64,000 nucleotides of DNA from contig NZ_CP151803.1 in NCBI RefSeq assembly GCF_038446955.1, positions 5,022,001 to 5,086,000 on the forward strand. Direction: 5' to 3'. Of the stretch, positions 1-9,296 are shown piece after piece (position 1 is the stretch's first letter; every line of letters begins with the position of its first letter). Both the position numbers and the translations under genes were made by a program. The DNA comes from Pedobacter sp. FW305-3-2-15-E-R2A2. GTDB taxonomy: Bacteria > Bacteroidota > Bacteroidia > Sphingobacteriales > Sphingobacteriaceae. The notes beneath the pieces are model-generated. The model had not been told where the DNA came from. It did not search any database and worked only from the letters and a program-made list of their open reading frames with translations.

Positions 1-63
1 ATCTTATCCTCAGGATTTCCCTTAAATAAGATGAGGTAATTTTATAAGTATAAACCGATACTC

Positions 64-498
64 ATGGAAATTATTGATAGTGGTTTTATTTATTCAGACG
101 ACCCACAGAAAATAGATGCTGTTGCGGTCCACCATTACCTGAGCACCCAATCCTACTGGGCGCAGAACATCCCTTTACAAACAGTTCAGAAATCCATAGA
201 CAATTCTCTTTGTTTTGGCATCTATAAAGATTCAGCACAGGTTGGATTTGCCAGATGGATTACGGATAAGGCGACCTTTGCCTACCTTGCTGATGTCTAT
301 GTTTCCGAGATCTACCGCGGCCAGGGTCTTTCCAAAAAACTGATGTCCCTCATGCTTTTCCACCCTGACCTGCAAGGGCTGAGAAGGTACATGCTCGCCA
401 CCATGGATGCGCATGGATTATATGAACAATTTGGCTTTAAGCACATAGAACATCCGGAAAGGCTGATGGCGGTAGTCATCAAAGACGCTTACCTTTAA
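64..498 (+). CDS. GNAT family N-acetyltransferase
   Basis: A 144-residue single-domain GNAT protein, expected to move an acetyl group from acetyl-CoA to an amine. The acetyl-CoA pyrophosphate loop is visible as RGQGLS at residues 85-90, after the beta4 strand LADVYVSEIY. A C-terminal HGLYEQFGF segment (about 117-125) matches the usual GNAT ending. The acceptor cannot be read from sequence. The stop codon overlaps the stop of the convergent gene at 495 by 4 nt, so there is no room for an intrinsic terminator between them. Family assignment is firm; substrate is unknown. Confidence 0.85.
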   Translation: MEIIDSGFIYSDDPQKIDAVAVHHYLSTQSYWAQNIPLQTVQKSIDNSLCFGIYKDSAQVGFARWITDKATFAYLADVYVSEIYRGQGLSKKLMSLMLFHPDLQGLRRYMLATMDAHGLYEQFGFKHIEHPERLMAVVIKDAYL

Positions 499-1808
499 AC
501 CGTTTTCACATCTCCTTCGCTGTAGTCCCTGATATCGGCAATGTATCCGTTCAGGATCAGGAAGTCGAACAACGGTTTTGCATCCGGTGTTACGGGCATA
601 TTGGCACTGGTGATGACCGTATTGGTCTTTTTATCTAAAAACGGGTAAGCGAATAAGCGCACATTCTTGCTGAACATGTCGCTCACATAACTCAAAAGCT
701 GACTGGAATAATTATCTCCGAAATTACTGGAGTTGAACACAAATTTAAGGTTGTTGATGTTCGTAGAAATCCCCACACTTTTCGGCTTGCAACGGTCTAA
801 ATATTTAGCCAGTTTGTTGTGTCTTGTAAAGTTAGAAACCATCACCAGGTTGCCCGTTTTACACATATCTTCTGCTCTTTTGGCCACGGCCTCCAGGTCA
901 AAGCTTTCCGGTTCTTCCTCTCCTGAGCTCAACACATTCGACATCAGTACTTCAATCAAAACACTTAAGTTCTCTTTGCTGACGCTTTCTGAGTGCACAA
1001 ACTGATCCACCGCCTTATTTAACATGCTAAAATTAGGATTGGATTTCTGCGCATATTTGGTCCGCAAGATCATGATGTCCTTTTTATACAAAAGGTCTTT
1101 AGGTAAACAAGGCTTACCCAGGGAATCAAATATAGCGGCATCCGAGAAGTCCTTTACGATCAGATAAAGGTTTAAAAGGATGTTATTGATGTTTTTAAAT
1201 GCAGGTCCGTTTACAGAGATTAAATCGATCTCCACAGAACCTACAGTCAGGTTATCTGCCAGAGATTCGATCATTGTTTTCGGATCCTGGTTATAGTAGA
1301 AAGCAGCATAAACAAGGTTTACGCCAATAATTCCCAATACATTCTGCTGCAAGGCAGCATCAGTATCAAGTAGCCTTACATGGAAAAAGATCTCGTTGGG
1401 TTCCCCTCCCGGCTCTGCCTGAAAACGGATTCCGATCCAGCCATGCGGATCATTTGATTTGTTATAATTTAAAGTTGTTACCGTATCTGCAAAGGCAAAG
1501 AAAGTACGGTCGTCGTATTTCTCTCCGTTTAACCTTTCGTTCAACAAGGCAAACTCATGGCCCAGCATTTTCAATAACCTGGATTGACTCACATATCTTC
1601 CTGATTCTTCGACACCATAGATCGCATCACTAAAGGTCATGTCGTAAGCAGACATGGTCTTAGCAACCGTTCCTGAAGCAGCCCCTGCGGTAAAAAAGTT
1701 ACGGGCCACTTCCTGTCCTGCACCAATCTCTGCAAAGGTTCCGTAGATCTTAGGGTTTAAGTTAATCTTCAAAGCTTTACGCTTGGTATCCAGAATTTCT
1801 CTTTCCAT
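495..1808 (-). CDS. Conserved protein of unknown function (437 aa)
   Basis: I do not recognise a characterised function. The frame extends to 1826, but I place the start at the ATG at 1806-1808 (MEREILDTKRKALKINLNP) because the six extra residues read like leader sequence. The N-terminal third holds a Gly/Ala-rich stretch (IGAGQEVARNFFTAGAASG, about residues 27-45) followed by KTMSAYDMTFSDAIYG. There is no signal peptide, membrane helix or lipobox, so it should be cytosolic. It is a long, intact, well-coded gene convergent with the GNAT gene. The Gly-rich segment could bind a nucleotide, but that is speculation. Confidence 0.75.
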   Translation of the reverse strand: MEREILDTKRKALKINLNPKIYGTFAEIGAGQEVARNFFTAGAASGTVAKTMSAYDMTFSDAIYGVEESGRYVSQSRLLKMLGHEFALLNERLNGEKYDDRTFFAFADTVTTLNYNKSNDPHGWIGIRFQAEPGGEPNEIFFHVRLLDTDAALQQNVLGIIGVNLVYAAFYYNQDPKTMIESLADNLTVGSVEIDLISVNGPAFKNINNILLNLYLIVKDFSDAAIFDSLGKPCLPKDLLYKKDIMILRTKYAQKSNPNFSMLNKAVDQFVHSESVSKENLSVLIEVLMSNVLSSGEEEPESFDLEAVAKRAEDMCKTGNLVMVSNFTRHNKLAKYLDRCKPKSVGISTNINNLKFVFNSSNFGDNYSSQLLSYVSDMFSKNVRLFAYPFLDKKTNTVITSANMPVTPDAKPLFDFLILNGYIADIRDYSEGDVKTV

Positions 1809-1904
1809 TTTGCAAAAATAACACAATAACGCGGAATTCAGGCCATAAAATTGCCTATCTTGATTTCAATTTTTTCAAGATCAAAACACTACCTTGGTTG
1901 TCAG

Positions 1905-3617
1905 ATGCTAAACGTTAGAAACCTCGACATACAATTCCTGAATAAAGAAGACAAATCCTGGCTAAAAGCTGTGAATGACATCAGTTTCAGGCTGGAGAAA
2001 GGAAAAGTACTCGGCATTGTCGGGGAATCGGGATCAGGCAAATCGGTGACTTCATTTTCCATCATGAGGCTTCATGATCCGGAAAGCACAAAAATTACCG
2101 GCGACATTGAGTTCGATAAAATTGACCTGCTTGCTTTATCTCCGGCAGAGATCAGAAAATACAGAGGCAATAAGATTGCGATGATTTTTCAGGAACCCAT
2201 GACCTCCCTGAATCCTGTATTTACCTGCGGCTATCAGGTTCAGGAAGCGATCATCCTGCATCAGCATACCAGCAAAAGCGAAGCCCGGGAGAAGACCATT
2301 GAATTGTTTAAAGAAGTACAGCTCCCCCGCCCTGAGCAGATCTTTGAAAGCTACCCGCATCAGCTTTCCGGCGGACAAAAACAAAGGGTAATGATTGCGA
2401 TGGCGCTGAGCTGTAATCCGGAATTGTTAATCGCTGATGAACCGACCACGGCATTGGATGTAACCGTTCAAAAAACAATTCTTGAGTTGTTGCTGAGGAT
2501 AAAAGAAGAACGTCAGATGGCCATGATCTTTATCTCCCATGACCTGGCCGTCATCCGCGAAATTGCAGACGAGGTAGCCGTGATGTATAAGGGAAATATT
2601 GTAGAACAGGGGCCGGCTAAATATTTATTTGAATCGCCGGAACATCCCTATACCAAAGGCCTGCTGGCTTGCCGACCTGATCCGAAACACTTGTTAAAGA
2701 AACTGCCTGTTGTGGCAGATTTTCTGAACGAAAACAAGGAAATGGCGGTTGCCCATTTATTAAAAAGCAATGCTTATACCTCCCAGGAAATTGCAGAAAG
2801 AAGAAAAACCTTATATGCACAGGCTCCTATTCTTCAGGTAAAAAATCTATGCACCTGGTATCCGATAAGAAAGGGATTATTTGGAAAAACGACTGATTTT
2901 GTAAAAGCAGTAGATGACATTTCCTTTGATATTTTCCCAGGGGAGACACTAGGGTTGGTGGGTGAATCCGGTTGCGGCAAAACCACTTTGGGCAGAAGTA
3001 TTCTGAGATTGGTGGAACCAACTTCAGGAGCCTTGTTGTTCGAAGGTACCGACATCCTTTCGCTGAATAAGCCTGCATTAAGAAAAATGAGAAGAGAAGT
3101 ACAGATCATATTTCAGGACCCTTATTCTTCTTTAAATCCCCGGCTAACGGTTGGCAACGCGCTGATGGAACCCTTACAGGTTCATGGGGTATTTGACAAT
3201 GACAAACAGCGAAAAACACATGTCCTGGAATTGCTGGAACGGGTGGACCTGAAAGCGGAATATTTTAACCGGTATCCTCATGAGTTTTCAGGCGGGCAAC
3301 GGCAACGGATTGTGATTGCAAGGGCATTGGCACTCCAGCCGAAATTCATCATCTGCGATGAATCGGTGTCTGCGCTGGATGTATCGGTACAGGCACAGGT
3401 ATTGAACCTATTGCGTCAGCTGCAGCAGGATTTCGGATTGACTTATATTTTTATTTCACATGACTTGTCGGTGGTGAAACATATTTCAGACCGGATGATT
3501 GTCATGAATAAAGGAAAAGTAGAAGAAGCGGGTTTTCCGGAAGACATCTACAATCATCCGCAGGCAGAATATACTAAAAGATTGATTGCGGCGATTCCCG
3601 GCAGATCAAATAGCTAA
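1905..3617 (+). CDS. ABC transporter ATP-binding protein, fused double ATPase (peptide/nickel type)
   Basis: A 570-residue protein with two complete ABC ATPase domains in tandem, as in the fused oligopeptide-importer ATPases (YejF/GsiA type). Domain 1 has Walker A GESGSGKS, signature LSGGQKQR and Walker B LLIADEPTTALD. Domain 2 has GESGCGKT, FSGGQRQR and FIICDESVSALD. Each is followed by the short C-terminal oligopeptide-type extension (EHPYTKGLL; HPQAEYTKRL). It should energise peptide uptake from the cytosolic face of the inner membrane. No permease or binding protein lies next to it, so it is an orphan here. I chose the ATG at 1905 because the preceding frame (from 1851) is not domain-like. 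A TACCTTGG element at 1890-1897 resembles a -7 box and would give a very short leader. Confidence 0.9.
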   Translation: MLNVRNLDIQFLNKEDKSWLKAVNDISFRLEKGKVLGIVGESGSGKSVTSFSIMRLHDPESTKITGDIEFDKIDLLALSPAEIRKYRGNKIAMIFQEPMTSLNPVFTCGYQVQEAIILHQHTSKSEAREKTIELFKEVQLPRPEQIFESYPHQLSGGQKQRVMIAMALSCNPELLIADEPTTALDVTVQKTILELLLRIKEERQMAMIFISHDLAVIREIADEVAVMYKGNIVEQGPAKYLFESPEHPYTKGLLACRPDPKHLLKKLPVVADFLNENKEMAVAHLLKSNAYTSQEIAERRKTLYAQAPILQVKNLCTWYPIRKGLFGKTTDFVKAVDDISFDIFPGETLGLVGESGCGKTTLGRSILRLVEPTSGALLFEGTDILSLNKPALRKMRREVQIIFQDPYSSLNPRLTVGNALMEPLQVHGVFDNDKQRKTHVLELLERVDLKAEYFNRYPHEFSGGQRQRIVIARALALQPKFIICDESVSALDVSVQAQVLNLLRQLQQDFGLTYIFISHDLSVVKHISDRMIVMNKGKVEEAGFPEDIYNHPQAEYTKRLIAAIPGRSNS

Positions 3618-4501
3618 TGGATTTCCAGTTCATCCTGCCCTGCAGCAAGACGCAATAAAGCGGTATTGAGCAAACGCCTTACCACTCTTTCTTTAACTTT
3701 ATCGTAATGTTTCAATAGCACCATTACCTTAAATATGGCTGCATCCTTATTGATGGCAATGGTCTTTACCGACAAGCCACCTTCCATCACGTTTTCTGTA
3801 TTATTGGCAATCGCATTGTTCAAGTATTCTTCGAGGAAGGCAGGCGTATATCCATTTTTCAAAGGCATATCAAATTCAATGCTGAGCTTCTTTGTGTTTT
3901 GTTTAGACTGGTTAATGATGACAGAGCTAAAAGCTACCGAATTCGGAATGATCACCATATCACTATCTTCATTTTGAAGGATCATATTGATCAGGGTAAT
4001 GTCCAGGATCTTTCCTTCATGCTCGCCTAAACGAATATGGTCGCCAAGGGAAAGGCGGTCGGAAAACATGATGATCAGACCATTGATCATATTGGCAATG
4101 TAATCTTTAAACGTTACAGCCAGTGCAGCAGCAACAATGGAAACGCTAAAGATCAGGTCTTTTGGATTGACATCGAAAAGAGAAGTAAATGCAATCGCAA
4201 AAAAGACAGTATTCAGGATAGAAACCACCCTGTTGATCCCAAGAATAAAGTTATCCTTGATGTTCTTTTTTAGCTTGTGTTTTTTAACGTACCAATAAAT
4301 AACAATCAGCCGGAGAATAGAGATGATCAGACTTGGTCCTAAAAAGAGAATGGAAGTATCTGCAATTTTATCCAGCGTAGGAAATTCTGTATAAATCTCC
4401 GGATTGCTGATGTAAAAATAAATCAATACCAAGCAAACTAATGCTTTAACCAGGATCATTAGCAGCTCCTTCCCTGTTTGTCTTTCTTTATCTTCTATCA
4501 T
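3614..4501 (-). CDS. Mechanosensitive ion channel, MscS family
   Basis: A 295-residue inner-membrane protein. Hydrophobic helices lie at about residues 13-32, 50-72 and 90-107, followed by the pore-lining helix around VSIVAAALAVTFKDYIANMINGL. The MscS beta-domain then follows (DRLSLGDHIRLGEHEGKIL), with MVIIPNSVAFSSVIINQS, the conserved IPN(S) stretch of the family. The length is near that of E. coli MscS (286). It should open under membrane tension and release solutes on hypo-osmotic shock. The gene is convergent with the ABC ATPase gene and the two stop codons overlap (3614-3617). Confidence 0.9.
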   Translation of the reverse strand: MIEDKERQTGKELLMILVKALVCLVLIYFYISNPEIYTEFPTLDKIADTSILFLGPSLIISILRLIVIYWYVKKHKLKKNIKDNFILGINRVVSILNTVFFAIAFTSLFDVNPKDLIFSVSIVAAALAVTFKDYIANMINGLIIMFSDRLSLGDHIRLGEHEGKILDITLINMILQNEDSDMVIIPNSVAFSSVIINQSKQNTKKLSIEFDMPLKNGYTPAFLEEYLNNAIANNTENVMEGGLSVKTIAINKDAAIFKVMVLLKHYDKVKERVVRRLLNTALLRLAAGQDELEIH

Positions 4502-4612
4502 TTTAAACTGGAGTTTTTAATAAAAAAGCCTCATTTCCTCCGGTAAAAGCAAAGGTACAAAATTCATGGTGTGATTTTATTCCCGTAGAAAAACGTTCCG
4601 GGATATACATGA

Positions 4613-5365
4613 TCAAAAAGCGTAATGACGTCCTCCACCGTCCACAACAGTCACCGTACCAGTGATGTATTTTGCCCTTGGGGACACTAGAAAAGTGGCG
4701 ATATTCGCAATATCCTGAGCTTCGCCAAAGTCCCCAAGAGGGATTTCCTGTTCCGCATAGGCTTTACGTTGCTCATGGTTAAAGAAACGACGGATATTTT
4801 CGGTATCGATCAGACCTGGTTGTAAGCAATTGACCCGGATGCCATACTTTCCCAATTCTCCGGATAACTGCTTGGACCATACGGCGATCGCAGCCTTGGC
4901 AACAGCGGAAGCATTGATCGTCCTTAGTTCATAGGTACTGGTAATGTTCAGAATCGCCCCCTGCCTGCGTTCCATAAACTGGGGCAAAAGTTGTTGACTG
5001 AGTTGCCGGTGGCGATCAAAATCCAGTGTCATCGAGGCGGCCCATTCTTCTTCCGCCCCGATCACATCCAACGGACGACTGCGACCTGCATTGTTTATCA
5101 GAATATCAACTTGTCCGAGGCTGGACAATGCAGCAGCGGCAATTTTTTCAGGGGCATCAGCAGCAACAAAATCCTGAACGAAAGTAACTGGTTCAATGCC
5201 GCCAGCTTTCCTGATTTCGGCTTTCAGACTATCCAGTAAATCTTCGTTTCTGGCAGTGGCAAAAACTTTTACCCCCTCCGTAGCCAATTCTTTCGTGATT
5301 GCCCGTCCAAATCCCTGACTTGCGCCAGTCACTACTGCTGTTTTACCATTTAAATAGAGATCCAT
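4613..5365 (-). CDS. SDR-family oxidoreductase with altered catalytic motif
   Basis: A 250-residue short-chain dehydrogenase/reductase. The Rossmann motif is TGASQGFG (13-20), NNAG is at 91-94, and the C-terminal RVNCLQPGLIDT and TGTVTVVDGGG stretches are typical. The catalytic YxxxK motif is abnormal: Lys157 is present, but the position four residues before it is Ser153, and the Ser143-to-motif spacing is about three residues short. Translation of the DNA confirms AGC-type coding here, not a frameshift. The protein probably binds NAD(P)H, but normal SDR catalysis is doubtful. It is divergent from an HxlR regulator 141 nt away, which likely controls it. Confidence 0.85.
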   Translation of the reverse strand: MDLYLNGKTAVVTGASQGFGRAITKELATEGVKVFATARNEDLLDSLKAEIRKAGGIEPVTFVQDFVAADAPEKIAAAALSSLGQVDILINNAGRSRPLDVIGAEEEWAASMTLDFDRHRQLSQQLLPQFMERRQGAILNITSTYELRTINASAVAKAAIAVWSKQLSGELGKYGIRVNCLQPGLIDTENIRRFFNHEQRKAYAEQEIPLGDFGEAQDIANIATFLVSPRAKYITGTVTVVDGGGRHYAF

Positions 5366-5430
5366 AGTTTTATAATTAAGATGACCGTCTCCCGGACGAT
5401 CCGGTTAAAAAAATGTTTTTCAGAAATTCC

Positions 5431-5462
5431 TTTGTAAAAGTAGTCCGAAGCATCTAATTTTA
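5431..5462 (+). promoter_or_regulatory. Candidate promoter of the HxlR regulator
   Basis: TTTG at 5431-5434, a 20-nt spacer, then TAATTTTA at 5455-5462 (7 of 8 with TAnnTTTG). The ATG is at 5507. It overlaps the candidate promoter of the divergent SDR gene, so one bound regulator could affect both. Confidence 0.4.
5435..5442 (-). promoter_or_regulatory. Candidate -7 element for the SDR gene
   Basis: On the minus strand this reads TACTTTTA, one mismatch from the Bacteroidota -7 consensus TAnnTTTG, about 70 nt before the SDR start. No clear -33 TTTG lies 19-20 nt upstream, so the assignment is weak. Confidence 0.3.
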
Positions 5463-5506
5463 CCTGTGTTACAGCCAATTGTGCGGTACGAACAAACTTG
5501 TAAGTA

Positions 5507-5887
5507 ATGGCAGCCCGAAAGAAAAACTCAACCTATACCCGCAATGAAGAACACATCATTGAATGTGATCTTACCTATGCTGTCAACAAAATCAACGGCA
5601 GATGGAAAATATTGATCATCAGCAAACTGGAATCCGGAAAAATGAGATTCGGGGAGCTAAAGAAAGAGTTCCCCTATATGACTGAGCGTATGCTCACCTT
5701 ACAACTCCGGGCAATGGAACAGGACGGACTTGTTAAACGCACAATCTATGCTGAAGTTCCCCCAAGAGTAGAATATGAACTTACGGAGATGGCATTGGCA
5801 TTCGGACCTATTTTTAAGCAATTGAGTGAATGGGGAGGGAAGTACCGGCTTCCGGTTAAGGCAGCGGTAGAAGAGAAAATGAAATAA
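5507..5887 (+). CDS. HxlR-family winged-helix transcriptional regulator
   Basis: A 126-residue HxlR/DUF24 protein. The conserved Cys of the family is at the start of the domain (IIECDLTYAVNKINGRWK). It is followed by the winged helix: RFGELKKEFPYMTERMLTLQLRAMEQDGLVKR and then YAEVPPRVEYELTE, the family's beta-wing. Some HxlR members sense electrophiles or oxidants through that Cys. The gene is divergent from the SDR gene, the classic arrangement for this family, so the SDR is the likely target. Confidence 0.9.
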   Translation: MAARKKNSTYTRNEEHIIECDLTYAVNKINGRWKILIISKLESGKMRFGELKKEFPYMTERMLTLQLRAMEQDGLVKRTIYAEVPPRVEYELTEMALAFGPIFKQLSEWGGKYRLPVKAAVEEKMK

Positions 5888-5959
5888 GCTGTACAGCAAT
5901 GGTATCCAGCTCAAAATATGACACCATAGACTGCATTTCTAAGAATTAAAAGCGTATCG

Positions 5960-6496
5960 TCAATGGACCCTCGCCGCTGGAAACCAAGCCATTGGAATAT
6001 CCGCTTCAAACGAATTATTACCATTGCTGATCCTGTTTTCAAACCTTCCTTCTATTTTAAAGCCAAGTCTTTCATATAACTGAATCGCTTTTGAATTTGA
6101 TTCTCTTGCAATCAGTTCTACCCTTAAAATATCTGGTCTGTTTAATTGAATGTCATCCAGCAAAGTTTGAAAAAGCAACCTTCCTAAGCCCTTCCCCTGG
6201 CAGGCAGGATGTACAGCAACCGTCAACTCAGATAAGATATGTTTAAAGACCCCGGGTTCCAATTGATAGCAATGAATTTCAGCTATAATTGCCTGTTCAT
6301 TGAATGCGTCGGTAACCACAAACTGCAATCCGTTTTCAAATGATTTATAGCTAAAGTTTTCGATGTATGTTTTGGTGATTTCTTTCTCTATCCGGGCAAG
6401 GCCACCAACCTCCTTACTTACCGTTTTATAGAGTTCAAAAATCTGATCTGTGTCTTCAGGGCTTGCTTTTCTAATCATGAATTGAGTCGTATCCAT
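5960..6496 (-). CDS. GNAT family N-acetyltransferase
   Basis: A 178-residue GNAT protein. The acetyl-CoA loop QGKGLG follows the strand SELTVAVHPA, and the ending is YERLGFKIEGRFENRI, typical of the RimI/PhnO-like group. Ligand specificity is not visible. It is a single-gene unit: the upstream VOC gene is divergent and the HxlR gene downstream is convergent. Confidence 0.85.
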   Translation of the reverse strand: MDTTQFMIRKASPEDTDQIFELYKTVSKEVGGLARIEKEITKTYIENFSYKSFENGLQFVVTDAFNEQAIIAEIHCYQLEPGVFKHILSELTVAVHPACQGKGLGRLLFQTLLDDIQLNRPDILRVELIARESNSKAIQLYERLGFKIEGRFENRISNGNNSFEADIPMAWFPAARVH

Positions 6497-6618
6497 TTTA
6501 TATTAGTTCCGGGTTTTATTAAAAAGATTTTAGAGATATGCCATAAATATGCTAATATTAAACAAGAATCAAAATCCCATTCCCTGGTTGAGATGGTGTT
6601 TAATTAAACTTTTTTGCA

Positions 6619-6999
6619 ATGAAACTAAATTTTGACACCTTGATTATCTTTGTTCAGGATATCGACAAACTTAAGTCCTTTTATGTTGACATTTTAAAAC
6701 TTGAGGTTCTGGAGGAGTATCAATCGGAATGGCTGCTTTTAGCATCGGGTAACTGCAAGATCGGATTGCACAAAATTGGTGATCAATACCTCGGGGACGG
6801 AGCCACACCGTTTAAATTTGACAACAACACCAAGGTTATTTTTGAAGTTGAGGAAGATATCCATCAACTCAGAGCAGACTTGCTTAGTGAGCAGGTAGCC
6901 ATGAAAGAGATCACTACCTTTGACAATTATGACTATTTACTTTGTGATGGAGCAGATCCGGAAGGGAATGTCTTCCAAATCAAACAAAGAAAGAAATAG
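6619..6999 (+). CDS. VOC (glyoxalase/bleomycin-resistance) fold protein
   Basis: A 126-residue protein of the vicinal-oxygen-chelate superfamily. It has two beta-alpha-beta-beta-beta halves: FDTLIIFVQDIDKLKSFYVDILKLEVLEEY at the start (the helix carrying FY.D.LGL-like residues) and DPEGNVFQIKQ at the end. Metal ligands cannot be assigned with confidence. The function may be metalloenzyme, drug binding or unknown. Confidence 0.8.
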   Translation: MKLNFDTLIIFVQDIDKLKSFYVDILKLEVLEEYQSEWLLLASGNCKIGLHKIGDQYLGDGATPFKFDNNTKVIFEVEEDIHQLRADLLSEQVAMKEITTFDNYDYLLCDGADPEGNVFQIKQRKK

Positions 7000-7129
7000 C
7001 GAGTCCCCTCTTATTTCCCCAATTCCACACACCAACTGTCATTTCAAATCCCTCTTAAACACATTTAACTAGGGTTTCAGTCAGTTTTTCAGTTCAAATT
7101 GTTACCTTCGAAAGATTCATATCTATACT

Positions 7130-9259
7130 ATGGCAAAAAATAAATCATCTCACTTAGAACTCGTTTTAATACAATTAATCAGCGATGTTCTGGAGAAAAG
7201 CAATAAAGAGGCTTTAAATTACAAACAAGTCTCCGCAAAATTAAACATTACAGATACCGCTTCGAAAGAAACCATCTTAGACATACTAAAACAACAAACC
7301 CGCAAAGGGGTATTTGCAGAACCTGAAAGAGGAAAGTTCCGCTTAAAAGACCTGAAGGTTTACCTTACAGGTAAAGTAGACATGACTGCTGATGGTTCAG
7401 CGTTCATCGTTCCCGACGATGAGTTCGAGAAAGACGTTTTTGTCTCTTCCAGAAAGCTGCACAATGCCCTACATGGTGATAAGGTAAAAGTTTACATCTA
7501 CGCTAAGAAAAGCGGACGTAAAAATGAAGGTGAGGTCGTGGAGATCATCGAACGCGCGAAGACCGACTTCATCGGGGTCATCAAGATTTCCGACCGTTTC
7601 GCTTTTGTCAACATTGACGACCGCAAAATGATGCAGGACATTTTTGTTCCTTTGAGCGACCTTAACGGTGCTAAAAACGGACAAAAAGTACAGGTCAGCA
7701 TTACGGACTGGCCGGATGGGGCTAAAAATCCAATTGGTAAAATCATTGCGATCCTTGGTGAGCAAGGCGAGAACAATACAGAAATGAACGCCATTCTCGC
7801 ACAATATGGCTTCCCGCTAAGCTTCCCTCCGGAAGTGGAGAAAGAGGCCAATGCGATTCCTGAACAGGTTACTGAAGCAGAAATCAAAGGCCGTAAGGAC
7901 TTCAGGGATACCGTAACATTTACCATTGACCCTGCCGATGCCAAAGATTTCGATGATGCGATTTCCTTCAAAAAACTGGAAAACGGAAATTATGAAATCG
8001 GCGTACACATTGCCGATGTTTCTCACTATGTGATCCCTAACTCTCCGCTGGACAAAGAAGCTTATGGAAGGGCGACCTCCGTATACCTGGTAGACCGCGT
8101 GATTCCTATGCTTCCGGAGCGCTTAAGTAATGGAGTATGCTCACTGCGTCCTCATGAGGATAAATTGTGTTTCGCCGCAGTGTTTGAACTGGATGATAAA
8201 GCAAACATCATTACCGAATGGTTCGGAAGAACGGTGATCCATTCCAACAGGCGCTTCAGCTATGAAGAAGCTCAGGAAGTGATTGAAACTAAGACCGGCG
8301 ACCATGCAGAAGAAATCCTTAAATTAAATGAACTGGCTTATATTTTAAGAGACAAGAAGTTTAAAAACGGAGCGATTAGCTTTGAGAGTACGGAAGTGAA
8401 GTTCAAACTGGACGAAACCGGAAAGCCGATTGGTGTCTTCGTTAAAGAGCGTAAAGACGCCCATAAACTCATTGAAGATTACATGTTGCTGGCCAATAAA
8501 AAGGTGGCAGAGTTCATCGCCAAGAAAGGAAAAGGAAAGCAGAAATACACCTTTATCTACCGTTCCCACGATTCGCCGAACCTGGAAAACCTGGGCAATT
8601 TCGCACTCTTTGCCGCACGCTTCGGTTATAAGATCAATATGAAATCCGATAAGGACATCGCGAAATCACTGAACTACCTGATGGAAGATGTGGAAGGTAA
8701 AAAGGAACAAAATGTATTGACCCAGCTTGCCATCCGCTCTATGGCCAAAGCGGTGTATACCACTAAAAAAACAAGCCATTACGGATTGGCATTTGACCAT
8801 TATACCCACTTTACCTCTCCAATCAGACGTTACCCCGATGTGATGGTGCACCGCTTGCTTGCGGCTTACCTGAACAATGAAAAATCGGCAAATGCCGAAG
8901 AATATGAAGTAGCTGCATCTCATTCCTCTTCTATGGAAAAACGTGCTGCAGATGCAGAACGCGCTTCCATCAAATACAAACAGGCAGAATACCTGGAAGA
9001 GAACATTGGCAATACCTTCCTGGGAATCATCTCCGGAGTTACGGAATGGGGAATGTATGTGGAACTGGTGGAAAACAAGTGTGAAGGCATGATTCGCCTG
9101 AGAGACTTATCAGATGACTTCTATGTCCTTGACGAAAAGAACTACTGTATCATCGGACAGCGTAAAAAGAAAACTTATCAGCTGGGTGATGAAGTACAGG
9201 TAAAGGTCAAAAAAGTAGACCTTTCAAAAAGACAGATAGATTTTTCTTTAATACAATAA
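7130..9259 (+). CDS. rnr: Ribonuclease R (3'-5' exoribonuclease, RNB family)
   Basis: A 709-residue RNase R. Order of domains: an N-terminal winged helix (about 1-70), cold-shock/OB domains, the RNB catalytic domain and a C-terminal S1 domain (about 625-709, GMYVELVENKCEGMIRL onward). The metal-binding Asp cluster is at residues 267-276 (DPADAKDFDD), and the RNA-binding TSPIRRYPDVMVHR motif is intact. It degrades structured RNA processively, including rRNA and mRNA decay fragments. A TACCTTCG element at 7103-7110 may be the -7 box. The polyprenyl synthase gene follows after 37 nt and is probably co-transcribed. Confidence 0.95.
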   Translation: MAKNKSSHLELVLIQLISDVLEKSNKEALNYKQVSAKLNITDTASKETILDILKQQTRKGVFAEPERGKFRLKDLKVYLTGKVDMTADGSAFIVPDDEFEKDVFVSSRKLHNALHGDKVKVYIYAKKSGRKNEGEVVEIIERAKTDFIGVIKISDRFAFVNIDDRKMMQDIFVPLSDLNGAKNGQKVQVSITDWPDGAKNPIGKIIAILGEQGENNTEMNAILAQYGFPLSFPPEVEKEANAIPEQVTEAEIKGRKDFRDTVTFTIDPADAKDFDDAISFKKLENGNYEIGVHIADVSHYVIPNSPLDKEAYGRATSVYLVDRVIPMLPERLSNGVCSLRPHEDKLCFAAVFELDDKANIITEWFGRTVIHSNRRFSYEEAQEVIETKTGDHAEEILKLNELAYILRDKKFKNGAISFESTEVKFKLDETGKPIGVFVKERKDAHKLIEDYMLLANKKVAEFIAKKGKGKQKYTFIYRSHDSPNLENLGNFALFAARFGYKINMKSDKDIAKSLNYLMEDVEGKKEQNVLTQLAIRSMAKAVYTTKKTSHYGLAFDHYTHFTSPIRRYPDVMVHRLLAAYLNNEKSANAEEYEVAASHSSSMEKRAADAERASIKYKQAEYLEENIGNTFLGIISGVTEWGMYVELVENKCEGMIRLRDLSDDFYVLDEKNYCIIGQRKKKTYQLGDEVQVKVKKVDLSKRQIDFSLIQ

Positions 9260-9296
9260 TATAAAACAGATACTTCGGTAAATTCCTTTGCAAAAA

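Noticed and set aside
7498..7971. Minus-strand frames inside rnr
   Set aside because: Rnr is intact and motif-complete; these are shadows.
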